From the NCBI GenBank assembly GCA_963704815.1, contig CAVPHU010000005.1, positions 124,001-188,000 on the forward strand: DNA of 64,000 bases, written 5' to 3'. The notes beneath the pieces were generated by a model, which made no database searches, was not told where the DNA came from, and saw nothing but the letters and a program-made list of their open reading frames with translations. Of this stretch, positions 63,775 to 64,000 are shown in pieces; positions within the stretch are counted from its first letter, which is position 1, and every line of letters begins with the position of its first letter. A program made the position numbers and the translations under genes. The DNA is from DATKWD01 sp963704815 (lineage in GTDB: Bacteria; Actinomycetota; Acidimicrobiia; Acidimicrobiales; Salinilacustritrichaceae).

Positions 63775-64000
63775 TCAGCCGAGGGCGTTCAAGGTGCCGA
63801 GCACTGCGGTCGCCGTGCCGACGACGGCGATCATCCGCAGCGTCATCTCGTTGCGGAGATCAGCGATCTCGCGGCGCACTGCGCCGAACTCGCCGATCAT
63901 GTCGCCGCGTAGCCCGGCGATCTCGCCACGCAGCTCGGTGCGCAGATCGCCGATCTCGCCGCGCACGTCGGCGAGATCGCCCCTGAACTCGCTGCGGAAC
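63775..64000 (-). CDS. Coiled-coil protein with C-terminal membrane helix, family copy 4 (partial)
   Basis: The C-terminal 74 residues are present; the start lies beyond the window. Heptad repeats of LRGEIxDLRxE type (GEIGDLRTELRGEIAGLRGD, VRREIADLRNEM) lead into a terminal membrane helix (IAVVGTATAVLGTLNALG). The design matches the proteins at 35452, 37880 and 42996. Confidence 0.7.
   Translation of the reverse strand, partial: FRSEFRGDLADVRGEIGDLRTELRGEIAGLRGDMIGEFGAVRREIADLRNEMTLRMIAVVGTATAVLGTLNALG

Overview
High-GC chromosomal window from an actinobacterium. Evidence for this is the GC-rich third codon positions, frequent GTG starts, many ATGA/GTGA gene overlaps, lipoproteins, a DUF1918 protein, a bifunctional-nuclease protein, VOC proteins, fatty-acid genes, ECF sigma factors and SipW-type secretion genes. 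The mix fits the class Acidimicrobiia best (inference; no marker gene is present). No rRNA, tRNA, CRISPR array, insertion sequence or phage structural gene was recognised.

Layout. 1-5.4 kb: AraC regulator, VOC proteins, a cut RCC1-repeat lipoprotein, and an operon of P-loop kinase, sulfotransferase and esterase. 5.5-8.9 kb: an acyl-CoA dehydrogenase pair plus thiolase behind a TetR-type operator, with a 110-nt hairpin between the two dehydrogenases. 8.9-22.2 kb: amidase, ECF/VOC pair, cyclase-ATPase regulator, SDR enzyme, sigma-like/HTH pair, phosphotransferase, ECF with an Asp-rich membrane protein, lipoprotein hydrolase. 22.4-28.6 kb: a surface locus with a small SipW-type secreted protein, a SipW-type signal peptidase, and a very large adhesin-like protein carrying three blocks of seven FG-GAP repeats. 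28.7-38.2 kb: CoA-transferase, TauD dioxygenase, DUF1918/CBS/BFN genes, DUF4397 protein, several decayed gene tails, a PPOX/DUF1772/AraC operon and two coiled-coil membrane proteins. 38.3-43.4 kb: oxidoreductase, then a toxin-antitoxin-rich stretch bracketed by two copies of a ~125-bp structured direct repeat. 43.4-48.7 kb: ABC exporter with ECF sigma and zinc-finger membrane protein, and a PadR-controlled membrane protein. 48.8-55.9 kb: small lipoprotein, SMP-30, SDR, metallophosphoesterase, lipoprotein hydrolase, FmdB, ECF with membrane partner. 56-64 kb: PLD-helicase-DUF3427 protein with a truncated second helicase, vWA protein, an unknown protein whose broken paralogue lies at 51.4 kb, HNH endonuclease, and a further coiled-coil membrane protein running off the end.

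A caution applies to the whole window. About twenty genes can be read only by changing frame once or more, and several end abruptly at clean junctions. The protein-level signal on both sides of these breaks is intact. Many are therefore probably indels of the assembly, although true decay cannot be excluded. Genes read this way are given as one feature from repaired start to repaired stop, with the break positions stated.
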